From positions 35,544-99,543 of the forward strand of contig NZ_QCZJ01000021.1 of NCBI RefSeq assembly GCF_003075435.1: a stretch of 64,000 bases of DNA, in the 5' to 3' direction. The notes beneath the pieces were generated by a model. The model was not told the origin of the DNA. It worked only from the letters and a program-made list of their open reading frames with translations, and made no database searches. Shown here piece after piece: positions 1 to 8,852 of the stretch; positions within the stretch are counted from its first letter, which is position 1; every line of letters begins with the position of its first letter. This stretch comes from Terrimonas sp. (GTDB lineage Bacteria > Bacteroidota > Bacteroidia > Chitinophagales > Chitinophagaceae). A program made the translations under genes and the position numbers.

Positions 1-16
1 AAACAGGTTTACCATT

Positions 17-982
17 ATGTTCTCATTTGAAGAACTTACAAAGCAGTTTGCACAGAGATTCAATACACGTCATTTCCCGGGTACAGTTCCTTCTTTATAT
101 GAGCCTGCGGAATATTTTCTTTCTATGGGCGGTAAAAGGGTGCGCCCGGTAATGTGTTTAATGGCGAATGAATTGTTTGGTGATATATATCCTGATGCAT
201 GGCATGTTGCGGACGCTATAGAACTCTTTCACAACTTCACACTTATTCACGATGATATTATGGATAAGGCTACGCTGCGGCGTGGTATGCAAACCGTTCA
301 TGCAAAATATAACGAGCCTACGGCATTGCTTGCAGGTGATGTAATGATGATCACTTCTTATGAATGCCTCAGCAAAATAAATGCGCCGTATCTGCATAAG
401 CTCATGAACATATTCAATAAAACAGCTAAAGAATTATGTGAAGGACAGCAACTGGATATGGATTTTGAAAAAAGAGATAATGTAACATTGGAAGAGTATC
501 TGCATATGATTACATTGAAAACATCAGTGCTTTTAGCTGCCAGCCTGCAGATGGGTGCGATAATCGGTGGCAGCGGAGAAGGTAACCAGGATCTGATATA
601 TGAATTTGGAAAGAACCTGGGCATCGCTTTCCAGGTGCAGGATGATTATTTAGATGCTTTTGGTGACCCTCAGAAATTTGGCAAGCAACCGGGAGGAGAT
701 ATATTGGCTAATAAAAAAACTTTTTTGCTTATACATGCCCTCGAAGTAGCGTCCGCATCACAGAAAAAGGAACTACTTGGCCTTATATCCGGCAATGCTC
801 CTGATAAGGTTGCCAAAACATTACAGATATTCAGAGATAGTAAAGTAGATTCATGGTCAAAAGGCCTGAAAGATAAATATCTTGACATCGCTTTAAAGCA
901 CCTGGATGATATTGCTGTTATCAGTTCAAGAAAAAAGCCCTTGCAGGAACTTGCGGGCTTCCTGGTGCAAAGGGAGTATTAA
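17..982 (+). CDS. Polyprenyl (isoprenoid) diphosphate synthase
   Basis: Trans-isoprenyl diphosphate synthase family: chain elongation of allylic diphosphates with isopentenyl diphosphate, probably supplying the menaquinone side chain or undecaprenyl-type lipids. Seen: the first Asp-rich motif DDIMD (about residues 78-82) followed by RRG, a GKQPGGDI stretch after the second Asp-rich motif DDYLD (about 212-216), and the GGKRVRP substrate-binding motif near residue 38. The length of 321 residues is normal for the family. ATG lies only 16 bases from the window edge, so the promoter is outside. Product chain length cannot be read from the sequence. No operon partner is visible downstream, where a repeat-rich gap begins. 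Confidence 0.93.
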   Translation: MFSFEELTKQFAQRFNTRHFPGTVPSLYEPAEYFLSMGGKRVRPVMCLMANELFGDIYPDAWHVADAIELFHNFTLIHDDIMDKATLRRGMQTVHAKYNEPTALLAGDVMMITSYECLSKINAPYLHKLMNIFNKTAKELCEGQQLDMDFEKRDNVTLEEYLHMITLKTSVLLAASLQMGAIIGGSGEGNQDLIYEFGKNLGIAFQVQDDYLDAFGDPQKFGKQPGGDILANKKTFLLIHALEVASASQKKELLGLISGNAPDKVAKTLQIFRDSKVDSWSKGLKDKYLDIALKHLDDIAVISSRKKPLQELAGFLVQREY

Positions 983-1086
983 ATAATGGAGAACAAAGCC
1001 CGGCTTTGAGCATGATAAAGTAATAGTTGATTCTAAAGTAGCTAAACTTCAGCCTATATAAATGACGTTTAGGGTTTGCCTGGGTA

Positions 1087-1281
1087 TATTTCAAATTTTC
1101 GCGAATTGGGCAGTCATATGCAGATGCCTCGTGCCTCGGCATGACAGCAGCGGTGCGTTGTTCAGCATTGATACAAATGCCTGGCAATAGTAATATAGTT
1201 CGGCATTGCACCGTAGCCTGTTACCCCGAGGCAGGAGGGGACTGCCGTTGCAGTCGTACCTATATGCGAAAATCTGAAATA
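1087..1281. repeat. Long interrupted palindrome (MITE/REP-like), filling the 983-1353 gap
   Basis: The 371-base gap between two plus-strand genes holds a nested imperfect inverted repeat. The outer arms at 1087-1102 and 1266-1281 match at 15 of 16 positions. Inside them GCCTCGGCATGACA pairs with TGTTACCCCGAGGC, and GCGGTGCGTT pairs approximately with TTGCACCGT. Related copies lie near 4290-4424, 28246-28366 and 33411-33500. No ORF in it looks real; it may be a non-autonomous mobile element or a processed palindrome. Confidence 0.6.
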
Positions 1282-1353
1282 CACCCGTTTGCTTTTGCCC
1301 GGTAAATATTTTTAATTTATTTTGGATAAATAAACTCACCAAACTAATACCGG

Positions 1354-3105
1354 ATGTTCAATTCCCTGTTCAGGACTAAAAAGATTTCTTCAATTCTTGC
1401 CGAAGGTAATGATGATGTGCACGAAGGCGGCGGCTTAAAAAGAGTGCTCACTATGCGTGACCTCACTTTTTTTGGTATTGCTGCTATTATAGGTGCAGGA
1501 AGTTTCAGCAGTTTGGGCGCGGCGGTATTCAGCGGCGGTCCTGGTGTGGTGGTATTGTTTATTATATGTGGTATTGCCTGCAGCTTTACCGCGCTTTGTT
1601 ATTCTGAATTTGCAAGCCGTATACCCGTTGCCGGTAGTGCATATACTTACGCGTATGCTTCCTTTGGTGAGTTATTTGCCTGGATCATTGGCTGGGCATT
1701 GATCATGGAATATTCTATAGGCAATATATATGTTGCCTATAGCTGGAGTGATTATTTTACTTCGCTGATGCACAAATTAAATATTCATATCCCCGAATAT
1801 TTATCATGCAGCTATCATGAAGCCAAAAAAGCATTTGCGGAAAATTCAGCTAACAAGGAGCTGATAGCCGCGTGGACAACAGCCCCGGTAGTTGGCGGAT
1901 TAAAAATGATTGTTGATATACCGGCGCTTGTAATTAATGTGTTGATCACTTATCTTGTGTTCAGGGGAATAAAAGAAAGCCGCAATTTCAGTAATGCGAT
2001 GGTGATGCTCAAACTGGCGGTTGTGGTGCTGGTGATACTGGTAGGTGGTTATATGGTTTTTTCAAACGGGCTTACGGTTAACTGGACGCCGGCAAATGAA
2101 GAAGGCGTACATTCATTTATGCCTAATGGTTTCAGTGGTGTAATGGCTGCAGTGAGTGGTGTGTTCTTTGCCTATATCGGCTTTGACGCGGTAAGTGTGT
2201 TGGCCGAAGAAAGTAAAAATCCACAGAAAGATTTACCACGCGGTATGATCGCCTCGCTCATTATCTGCACTGTAGTATATATATTATTATCTCTTGTGCT
2301 TACCGGTGCGGTGGTTTATTCAAAATTTGATGGTGTTGGCGATCCACTGGCATTTATTTTTGAAAAGGAAAATCTGAACATTGGGTGGATGCAGTTTCTT
2401 GTAGCAATATGCGCGGTAATTGCCATGACGAGTGTACTGCTCGTTTTTCAAATGGGGCAACCGCGTATATGGATGGGTATGAGCAGGGATGGATTACTTC
2501 CTCCCGTTTTTCAGAAAATCCATCATACATTTAAAACGCCTTCTTTTTCCACTATTATTACCGGCGTTGTGGTGGGCGTTCCCATTATCTTCACAGATAA
2601 AACTTTTGTGCTTGATTTTACCAGTATAGCCACTTTGTTTGCATTTGTGCTGGTATGCGGCGGCGTGTTGCTCATCCCGCCAAAGGAAAAAATAAAAGGA
2701 AGATTTCATCTGCCTTATATTAATGGACAATTTATTTTTCCGGGTATCATCTTACTTGCCATTATCATTATAGCTGTATTATCTGAAAATTATTTTCCTG
2801 ATATGTTCAATCTTGATTTTTCAGGAGATAAAGATTATACTTCCGGCAAGTTGAGTTTTATGGATGTAGCTACTCCAAAAATTTCACTCATTGTTTTCTG
2901 GATGCTGGCAATTGTGCTGAGCATTGTTACCATCATAAAAAAATATTCATTAATACCTTTAATGGGGTTGATCACCTGCCTGTACCTGCTCACAGGTATG
3001 ACAAAAAGTAACTGGGCCTGGTTTATCGGTTGGCTGTTACTCGGACTTATCATTTATTTTATTTATGGGTATAAGCATAGTAAGCTGGCTAAAGCTGCTG
3101 TATAA
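1354..3105 (+). CDS. APC-superfamily amino-acid permease
   Basis: Inner-membrane amino-acid transporter of the APC superfamily, closest in layout to bacterial cationic amino-acid transporter (CAT-type) permeases. Seen: 583 residues with about 12-14 hydrophobic segments; the conserved first-helix signature IGAGSFSSLG (about residues 46-55); the GSAYTYAYASFGE stretch of helix 3; and the FFAYIGFDAVSVLAEE stretch typical of helix 6, followed by NPQKDLPRG. Substrate and direction are not readable. ATG at 1354 follows the palindromic repeat region. The gene stands alone; the next gene has its own promoter. Family assignment is secure, substrate is unknown. Confidence 0.92.
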   Translation: MFNSLFRTKKISSILAEGNDDVHEGGGLKRVLTMRDLTFFGIAAIIGAGSFSSLGAAVFSGGPGVVVLFIICGIACSFTALCYSEFASRIPVAGSAYTYAYASFGELFAWIIGWALIMEYSIGNIYVAYSWSDYFTSLMHKLNIHIPEYLSCSYHEAKKAFAENSANKELIAAWTTAPVVGGLKMIVDIPALVINVLITYLVFRGIKESRNFSNAMVMLKLAVVVLVILVGGYMVFSNGLTVNWTPANEEGVHSFMPNGFSGVMAAVSGVFFAYIGFDAVSVLAEESKNPQKDLPRGMIASLIICTVVYILLSLVLTGAVVYSKFDGVGDPLAFIFEKENLNIGWMQFLVAICAVIAMTSVLLVFQMGQPRIWMGMSRDGLLPPVFQKIHHTFKTPSFSTIITGVVVGVPIIFTDKTFVLDFTSIATLFAFVLVCGGVLLIPPKEKIKGRFHLPYINGQFIFPGIILLAIIIIAVLSENYFPDMFNLDFSGDKDYTSGKLSFMDVATPKISLIVFWMLAIVLSIVTIIKKYSLIPLMGLITCLYLLTGMTKSNWAWFIGWLLLGLIIYFIYGYKHSKLAKAAV

Positions 3106-3165
3106 TTATTTGATTAACGGCAGATAATAAAGTATAAGACCTTTGCAGCGTTTAAGCGTTAGGGT

Positions 3166-3173
3166 TACCTTTG
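3166..3173 (+). promoter_or_regulatory. Bacteroidota -7 promoter element TACCTTTG
   Basis: TAnnTTTG-type -7 box just upstream of the acyl-CoA-dehydrogenase-like gene. The preferred ATG at 3186 is only 12 bases after the box, implying a very short leader. Confidence 0.55.
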
Positions 3174-3185
3174 CAAAGAAGTTTT

Positions 3186-4283
3186 ATGAAGACCTTATCA
3201 ATAGTTTCCGGGAAAAATATAGATACACTCCGTTCTCGAGCCAGTCTTGCCGAACAAGCTGGTTGTTTAACAGGTGAACAGCTCGATATAATCTACAAAG
3301 AAAAATGGTTTAATATATATGTTCCCCAATGCTTTGGCGGGCTTGGGCTTGCACTGCCTGAAGCTATTCGGTTGCTTGAACGGCTTGCATGGATTGATGG
3401 CAGTATAGGATGGACGGTAACGCTTGGCAGCGGCGCTAATTTGTTTATCGGGTATTTGCACAGCAATATCGTTTCTTTATTTTTTAATGATCCTGAAGTT
3501 TGTTTAGCTGGTAGTGGCGCTAATACAGGCATTGCAAAAAAAACAAAAGGGGGATACATCATTAATGGAAAATGGAGGTATGCTACGGGATCTTTGCATG
3601 CAACAGCATTTACTGTAAACTGCGTATTGCAGGATGATGATACCGCGCCTGCTGATAATACCGCAAGCTTTATATTTAAGGCAGGTGAAGTGCAGATCAA
3701 CAGAGATTGGAACGGCATGGGCATGAGAGCTACCGGCAGCCATTCATTTTCGGTAACTGATTTATTTGTGCCTGATGAGCGCCGTTTTTTTATTGATGCT
3801 GCACAGGCTATATTACCCGACCCGGTATTCTATTTTCCTTTTATACCATTTGCTGAAGTTACACTGGCGGCTAATATAGCCGGGATGGCAGTTCATTTTA
3901 CGGACGAGTGTAGAAGGATTTTTGAAGATAAAATAAGAAATAAAACGCTTCCTGTAGAGCAAAGCAGCGAAATGCTGGAACTGCTTGGCAGATCTATTTC
4001 AATAATAGAAAAGAACAGGGATGTTTTTTATGATGCTTTATACATGCTGTGGAATTCCGGTAAAAATGAAAGAAACTGGGATATTAGCCTGATAAACAGG
4101 CTCAGCTTCACTTCAAAAAAAATGGTGAGAGAGCTGCTCGGTATAGTATCGCAGTTATATCCATATTGCGGAATGGAGGCGGCAGATACCAGGGCCGTAA
4201 TAAACAGGATATGGAGAGATATTCATACGGCAAGCCAGCACCAGTTGATCACTTTTAAAAGACCTATATCGGCACATCTATAA
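3186..4283 (+). CDS. Acyl-CoA dehydrogenase-like flavoprotein
   Basis: Belongs to the acyl-CoA dehydrogenase fold; the low similarity of the C-terminal half to true acyl-CoA dehydrogenases suggests the group that includes HsaA/DszC-like flavin-dependent monooxygenases (Acyl-CoA_dh_2 type C-terminus). Seen: an N-terminal helical domain with the segment GLALPEAIRLLERLAWIDGS, a beta-domain stretch GKWRYATGSLHATAF, and GMGMRATGSHSFSV before an all-helical C-terminus. I chose the ATG at 3186 (365 residues) over the upstream TTG at 3171 because the TTG lies within the likely -7 promoter box. The substrate is unknown and no partner reductase is adjacent. Confidence 0.75.
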   Translation: MKTLSIVSGKNIDTLRSRASLAEQAGCLTGEQLDIIYKEKWFNIYVPQCFGGLGLALPEAIRLLERLAWIDGSIGWTVTLGSGANLFIGYLHSNIVSLFFNDPEVCLAGSGANTGIAKKTKGGYIINGKWRYATGSLHATAFTVNCVLQDDDTAPADNTASFIFKAGEVQINRDWNGMGMRATGSHSFSVTDLFVPDERRFFIDAAQAILPDPVFYFPFIPFAEVTLAANIAGMAVHFTDECRRIFEDKIRNKTLPVEQSSEMLELLGRSISIIEKNRDVFYDALYMLWNSGKNERNWDISLINRLSFTSKKMVRELLGIVSQLYPYCGMEAADTRAVINRIWRDIHTASQHQLITFKRPISAHL

Positions 4284-4284
4284 C

Positions 4285-4424
4285 AGGTTGTAGGGGGCAG
4301 GCTACAGCACAATGTTTAACAATTATATTATAGCTCGGAATAAATCGGCAGTTTGTTACCCCAGTTCAGGGAAGGGCTATGCCTTATACAAAGCCGCATT
4401 TTAGTATGCGAAAAATTGAAATGG
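4285..4424. repeat. Partial copy of the dispersed palindromic element
   Basis: Contains AGGCTACAGCACAATGTT followed by AACAATTATATTATAGCT, a diverged version of the inner arms seen at 28269-28323. The right-hand arm follows (TTGTTACCCC, then GCGAAAAATTGAAAT at 4408-4422). The matching left outer arm is missing, so this copy looks truncated. Confidence 0.5.
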
Positions 4425-4512
4425 ATCTGTTGTGAATATATTATCGAATCAAAAAAATCCATTATTTTATAGCTCAGGTCAGAAATACTTATCTTAGGGA
4501 ATAAATTAGTGT

Positions 4513-5001
4513 ATGCTGAACAGAATATTTTTTTTAGCGCTTGTATTGATTGGTACGGTAAGTGTTAACGCGCAATCAAAATCAAAAACAGATAAGATCG
4601 CACCTTTTTCTATTAAGCTCGCTGACGGCAAAACATTTACGCCGGCGGAATTAAAAAAAGGACCGGTGATCTTAATTTATTTCTCTCCGGATTGCGAGCA
4701 TTGTCAGCATTTTACCAAAGAAATGGTAGATAATTATCAAACCCTGCTTACAGATAAGCAGGTGGTAATGGTAACTTATTTACCGGTAGATGATGTGAAG
4801 CGGTTTGAAGATATGTTTGAACTGCAGAACTTTAAAAATATTGTTGTTGGTACAGAAGAGAAAACATTTGTAGTAAGAAATTATTATAAAGTAACCCGTT
4901 TCCCTTTTGTTGTAATGTATAATAAGCTTGGCAAACAGGTGAAAACGTTTGCAAGCGGGCCATCCTTTACGGAAGTGTATAAAACAATCCAGGATTTATA
5001 A
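4513..5001 (+). CDS. Secreted thioredoxin-fold protein (TlpA/redoxin-like)
   Basis: Predicted periplasmic thiol-disulfide protein. Seen: a signal peptide (hydrophobic residues 4-18, cleavage near VNA-QS), then a thioredoxin fold with the active site C61-E-H-C64 after IYFSPD, and a cis-Pro-like TRFPFVVMYNK stretch near the C-terminus. The length of 162 residues fits small redoxin/TlpA-like proteins. It lies 44 bases before the GMC small-subunit gene and on the same strand, so it may be co-transcribed with the dehydrogenase pair and help fold or keep it reduced. That role is inference. Confidence 0.8.
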   Translation: MLNRIFFLALVLIGTVSVNAQSKSKTDKIAPFSIKLADGKTFTPAELKKGPVILIYFSPDCEHCQHFTKEMVDNYQTLLTDKQVVMVTYLPVDDVKRFEDMFELQNFKNIVVGTEEKTFVVRNYYKVTRFPFVVMYNKLGKQVKTFASGPSFTEVYKTIQDL

Positions 5002-5045
5002 AATCATGCATAAAGATTATAGCCGCTAATTTTTATCTTTAAAAT

Positions 5046-5576
5046 ATGAAAAGACGATCAGCCATAAAAAGCCTTGTGATCATTGCCGGGGGAATAGCTA
5101 TTATGCCTTCCTGCTCTACTGAACCCGGCAAAGCATCCATTGATTTAAAAAAGATAAATATCAATGCAGACCAGGAGGCTTTGCTTGCAGAAATTGCGGA
5201 AACCATCATTCCAAAAAATAATAAGCCCGGGGCAAAAGAACTGAACCTTCATTTGTTTATATTAAAAATGGTAGATGATTGCCATAATGAAGAAGATCAG
5301 AAAGCTTTTATTGAAGGGCTGAATAGTATGGATAAGCTAGCGAAAAGCAAATATGGAAGCGCGTTTGCAGCATGCGACCCAAAACAAAAAATTAATTTGC
5401 TTAACGCGATATCAAAGGAAGAAGGAGATGCAAAAGGAGCCACCGCTTTTCTGAAGATTGCCAAACGCAGGATTATACAGGGGTTCATGAATTCTAAATA
5501 TGTGATGACGGATCTTAAAAAATATGAACTCGTTCCCGGAAGATATAACGGATACTTTCCTGCAAAACAAGCTTAA
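5046..5576 (+). CDS. Gluconate 2-dehydrogenase subunit 3-like small subunit (Tat/lipoprotein signal)
   Basis: Small subunit of a membrane-associated GMC-type sugar dehydrogenase. Seen: an N-terminus MKRRSAIKSL with a twin arginine, then a hydrophobic stretch ending in a lipobox-like MPSC (Cys23). The mature part opens with ALLAEIAETIIPKNNKPGAKE, the signature region of the gluconate 2-dehydrogenase subunit 3 family (PF13618). The length of 176 residues is typical. It ends 22 bases before the GMC large subunit, the usual order for such pairs. In known complexes this subunit escorts the folded flavoprotein through Tat; that role here is inferred. Confidence 0.85.
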   Translation: MKRRSAIKSLVIIAGGIAIMPSCSTEPGKASIDLKKININADQEALLAEIAETIIPKNNKPGAKELNLHLFILKMVDDCHNEEDQKAFIEGLNSMDKLAKSKYGSAFAACDPKQKINLLNAISKEEGDAKGATAFLKIAKRRIIQGFMNSKYVMTDLKKYELVPGRYNGYFPAKQA

Positions 5577-5598
5577 TAAAACATTCTAACAATAACGT

Positions 5599-7314
5599 AT
5601 GCCCGAAATTACTGGTGATAGTATTAAAGACAGAACTTTTGATGCCATAGTGATAGGTTCCGGCATTAGCGGCGGCTGGTCTGCAAAAGAGCTTACAGAA
5701 AAAGGTTTGAAGACGCTGCTGCTTGAGCGTGGCAGGGATGTAAAGCATATCAAAGATTATCCTACAACCAATAAATTACCTTACGAATTTGAGCACAGGG
5801 GAGAAGTGCCTTTGGATATTCAGAAAGAAGCGCCGATAGTAAGCCGCTGCTATGCGTTCCGGGAAGATACGCTGCATTTCTTTTTAAAAGATAAAGAACA
5901 TCCCTACATTGAGCAAAAACCTTTTGACTGGATACGCGGCTACCAGGTAGGAGGTAAATCGCTGATATGGGCAAGACAAACACAGCGCTGGAGCGATTTT
6001 GATTTTGAAGGTCCTGCACGTGATGGCTTTGCTGTTGATTGGCCGATACGTTATAAAGATATTGCTCCCTGGTACAGTCATGTAGAAAAATTCGCGGGTA
6101 TTTCCGGCAACAGGGATGGATTGGCAGAATTACCGGATGGAGAGTTTTTACCTTCCTATCCTTTAAACGCGGTTGAAAATTATTTTAAAGAACAGGTAAA
6201 TAAAAATTATAAGAACCGGCATATCATCAGTGCAAGAGGAGCGCATATTTCCAAGCCTCAGCAGGTTCATTTTGACCAGGGCAGGGGGCAATGCCAGAAC
6301 AGAACCCTGTGCCAGAGAGGTTGCCCGTTTGGCGGTTATTTCAGCAGTAATGCATCAACTATTCCCTGGGCTGAGAAAACAGGTAATCTTACCCTACGCC
6401 CGTTTTCTGTTGTGCATTCCATAATATATGATGAACAGAAAGGGAAGGCAACAGGTGTAAAAGTGATTGATGCCAATACAAAGCAGGAAATAGAATTTTA
6501 TGCTAAAATAATTTTTGTAAATGCTGCCGCGCTTAATACCAATCTTATTTTGCTCAACTCCATCTCTAAACGTTTTCCTAATGGTTTAGGAAACGATAGT
6601 GATCTGCTCGGTAAGTATGTAGCGTTCCATAATTACAGTTCAACCGTTAGCGGGGAGTATGATGGCATGAAGGAGTTTACAACCGACGGTAGAAACCCGG
6701 TAGGTGGTGGTTATGTGCCGAGGTTCAGAAATGTATTTAAGCAGGAAACAGATTTTCTGCGTGGTTATGCTGCTGGTTTCAGCGCACGGCGCAGCCAGGA
6801 TACCGACTCTTCCGGGTTTGGTGATGCATTAAAAGAAAACCTGCTTAACCCCAAATTAGGACCATGGCGCGTAGGTTCACACATGATGGGGGAGACGATT
6901 CCTAAAGCAACCAATTTTGTAACGCTGGATAAGAACCTGAAAGACGCGTGGGGAATACCACAGTTAAGCATATCTGTAGATTATGATGATAATGATCAGA
7001 AAATGATCAAAGATTATGAGGATGAGTTTTCAGAAATGTTTACAAAAGCCGGTTTTACCAATGTAAAAGTGTCAAGAACTCAAAAAGCGCCCGGGCTTGA
7101 TATACACGAAATGGGCGGCGTGCGCATGGGAAATGATCCCCGAACATCTTTACTTAACAAATGGAATCAGTTGCATCATTGTAAAAATGTTTTTGTAACC
7201 GATGGTGCATGTATGACATCAACTTCTACACAAAACCCTTCACTTACCTATATGGCATTTTCTGCAAGAGCTGCTGATTACGCATTTGCGGAATTGAAGA
7301 AGGGGAATTTGTAG
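5599..7314 (+). CDS. GMC-family FAD-dependent sugar/alcohol dehydrogenase, large subunit
   Basis: Flavoprotein of the glucose-methanol-choline family, likely oxidising a sugar or glycoside in the periplasm and passing electrons to a cytochrome or quinone. Seen: dinucleotide-binding GSGISGG (from Gly20), LLLERG at the end of the second strand, the Cys-rich segment CQNRTLCQRGCPFGG, and the C-terminal catalytic signature HEMGGVRMG with His503 paired to Asn546 in QNPSLTYM. There is no signal peptide of its own, consistent with hitch-hiking on the Tat-signalled small subunit directly upstream. The length of 571 residues is normal. With the DUF1080 and isomerase genes nearby, a 3-dehydrogenase acting on glycosides is plausible but not shown. 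Confidence 0.9.
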   Translation: MPEITGDSIKDRTFDAIVIGSGISGGWSAKELTEKGLKTLLLERGRDVKHIKDYPTTNKLPYEFEHRGEVPLDIQKEAPIVSRCYAFREDTLHFFLKDKEHPYIEQKPFDWIRGYQVGGKSLIWARQTQRWSDFDFEGPARDGFAVDWPIRYKDIAPWYSHVEKFAGISGNRDGLAELPDGEFLPSYPLNAVENYFKEQVNKNYKNRHIISARGAHISKPQQVHFDQGRGQCQNRTLCQRGCPFGGYFSSNASTIPWAEKTGNLTLRPFSVVHSIIYDEQKGKATGVKVIDANTKQEIEFYAKIIFVNAAALNTNLILLNSISKRFPNGLGNDSDLLGKYVAFHNYSSTVSGEYDGMKEFTTDGRNPVGGGYVPRFRNVFKQETDFLRGYAAGFSARRSQDTDSSGFGDALKENLLNPKLGPWRVGSHMMGETIPKATNFVTLDKNLKDAWGIPQLSISVDYDDNDQKMIKDYEDEFSEMFTKAGFTNVKVSRTQKAPGLDIHEMGGVRMGNDPRTSLLNKWNQLHHCKNVFVTDGACMTSTSTQNPSLTYMAFSARAADYAFAELKKGNL

Positions 7315-7432
7315 AGACAGGAGTTTTCGGTTATGGGGCTATTGGCGTGCATAAAGAGGCAAATCTTGTTGTTTGCAACCATTATGGCGCTGGAAAGATT
7401 GCAGAAGGGCATTAATCCTGTAAATACATTTA

Positions 7433-7795
7433 TTATACCCTCAAAATCTTTTCCATTTTCCTGCCCTTTGCCAATTCATCTACCAGTTTATCTAAATACC
7501 TTGCCTGCTTTGTCAGTGGGTTCTCAATTTCTTCTATACGGTATCCGCATATCACGCCGGTGATAAGGTGGGCATTGGGGTTGAGTGTTGCCTGCTCAAA
7601 AAATGTTTCAAAATTTACTTTCTCTTTTATCAGTTCCTGTAATTTTTTATTGTTAAAGCCTGTCAGCCATTGTATCACCTGGTGCAGCTCTTCTTTTGTT
7701 CTTCCTTTCTTTTCTACTTTTTCAACATACATGGGATAAACGGAAGCAAAGGTCATTTTCGCGATACGTTCGTTATGCTTATCTGTAGTTGTCAT
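7433..7795 (-). CDS. DUF2200 family protein
   Basis: A small soluble protein of about 120 residues of the DUF2200 family, whose function is unknown. Seen: the family-typical opening (HNERIAKMTFASVYPMYV), then VEKKGRTKEELHQVIQWLTG, and a C-terminal stretch on the theme ITGVICGYRIEEIENPL followed by a helix-rich tail with KARY/RYLDKLVDELAKGR. No signal peptide or membrane segment. It is convergent with the GMC gene. The minus-strand start ATG at 7795 is well placed. Its presence beside sugar genes gives no clear hint. Confidence 0.82.
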   Translation of the reverse strand: MTTTDKHNERIAKMTFASVYPMYVEKVEKKGRTKEELHQVIQWLTGFNNKKLQELIKEKVNFETFFEQATLNPNAHLITGVICGYRIEEIENPLTKQARYLDKLVDELAKGRKMEKILRV

Positions 7796-7825
7796 AATTT
7801 TATATTGTGTATGATTTAAAGATAT

Positions 7826-7962
7826 TAGCTATCAGCCCTCAGCTTTTGGGCATTAGCAACCCTTAAGGTTTGCAGCGCTGTAATGCCGCCCGGCAAACCT
7901 TATAGATTCAGCAACTATTACTGATAGCTGAAGGCTGACAGCTGGTAGCCGACAGCTATCAC
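7826..7962. repeat. Nested palindromic repeat (GATAGCT family)
   Basis: The spacer between two minus-strand genes holds an inner perfect 9-base inverted repeat, AAGGTTTGC with GCAAACCTT. It is enclosed by TAGCTATCAG on one side and CTGATAGCTGA plus GACAGCTGGTAGCCGACAGC on the other. Similar GATAGCT/AGCTATC clusters occur at 40711-40765, 44190-44212 and 63855-63868. This is REP-like intergenic DNA. Confidence 0.5.
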
Positions 7963-8691
7963 CTATATCCTCCTCACCTTAATATTCCTGAAATACACCT
8001 GGTCGCCATGATCAGTAAGCATAATATGCCCTGAATTTGATTTCGCGTATTCAGGATAGTCCTTAAATTTTGTTTCACTTATTTTTTTATTGAACTCATC
8101 CGTGCCTTTAAAGTAAGTAACGATTTTTATGCCGTTCAGCCAATGTTCAGCGTAATTGCCTTTTACAATAATTTTTGCGGTATTCCATTCACCCGCAGGT
8201 TTCAGCTTTTTACCAACGGGCGGATACAGCAAATAGGCCGCGCCTGTTGATGATGTACTGTTGGGATGATCTTTTATTTCAGGGTGATTGTAATCATCAA
8301 TTACCTGGTACTCTATACCCATCATGGATGATTTTTTTGTTTGTGTATTCTCAATAAGGTTAACGTGATATTTTATTCCGCTGTTGGCGGCTTCCGTAAG
8401 TTTAAAATCAAAAACAAGCTCAAAATTCTGATAGGTTTCGCGGGTAATGATATCGCCGCCTTTTCTGCCTTTCAGCACAGATAGAGTATTGCCTTCTGTT
8501 ACCCACCCCAGAGGGGGAACGCTGTCTTTATATGCCTGTCGCCATTTTGATATATCCTTGCCATCAAACAAAACCTCCCACTTTGGCTTTTGCTGGGTAT
8601 TGCTGAAAAGCTGATCCTTTTTTTGATATTGATAATTAACAACTGCTGCTGCAATTATACCTACAATGAGGATAAAATGTTTCATTGGCAA
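7963..8691 (-). CDS. DUF1080 (3-keto-disaccharide hydrolase/lyase family) protein
   Basis: Member of the DUF1080 family (PF06439), a jelly-roll fold for which 3-keto-glycoside cleaving activity has been reported in Bacteroidota and other bacteria. Seen: an N-terminal hydrophobic anchor or signal (residues 4-19), then the family opening WEVLFDGKDISKWRQ, a TRETYQNFELVFDFKLTEAANSGIKYHV core, and the terminal block HWLNGIKIVTY...HIMLTDHGDQVYFRNIKVR. The length of 242 residues is typical. Its neighbours (GMC dehydrogenase pair, Gfo/Idh/MocA enzyme, TIM-barrel isomerase) are what a 3-keto-glycoside pathway needs. Catalytic residues cannot be assigned with certainty here. Confidence 0.88.
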   Translation of the reverse strand: MPMKHFILIVGIIAAAVVNYQYQKKDQLFSNTQQKPKWEVLFDGKDISKWRQAYKDSVPPLGWVTEGNTLSVLKGRKGGDIITRETYQNFELVFDFKLTEAANSGIKYHVNLIENTQTKKSSMMGIEYQVIDDYNHPEIKDHPNSTSSTGAAYLLYPPVGKKLKPAGEWNTAKIIVKGNYAEHWLNGIKIVTYFKGTDEFNKKISETKFKDYPEYAKSNSGHIMLTDHGDQVYFRNIKVRRI

Positions 8692-8852
8692 AAGGGATTG
8701 AAATAGGGTTAAGTTACAATATTTACTGATTTTGCAATCATTGCTCCTGCAGATTTTTCAGAATTATATTGTTTGAATGAGAAAATCCGTAGAATCTGTG
8801 AGAAATATGGTAACACATTTTATAGTAATATTGCCGCTCATAAAATACGCTA

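Noticed and set aside
921..1342. Two minus-strand frames across the first palindromic repeat
   Set aside because: Their coding is a by-product of the inverted repeat; no similarity to known proteins.
4513..4990. Considered calling the thioredoxin-like protein a ResA/TlpA cytochrome maturation factor
   Set aside because: The CEHC motif and gene context are not specific enough; only the fold and export are supported.
7333..7563. 76-residue plus-strand frame after the GMC gene
   Set aside because: It runs antisense into the well-supported DUF2200 gene and has no family features.
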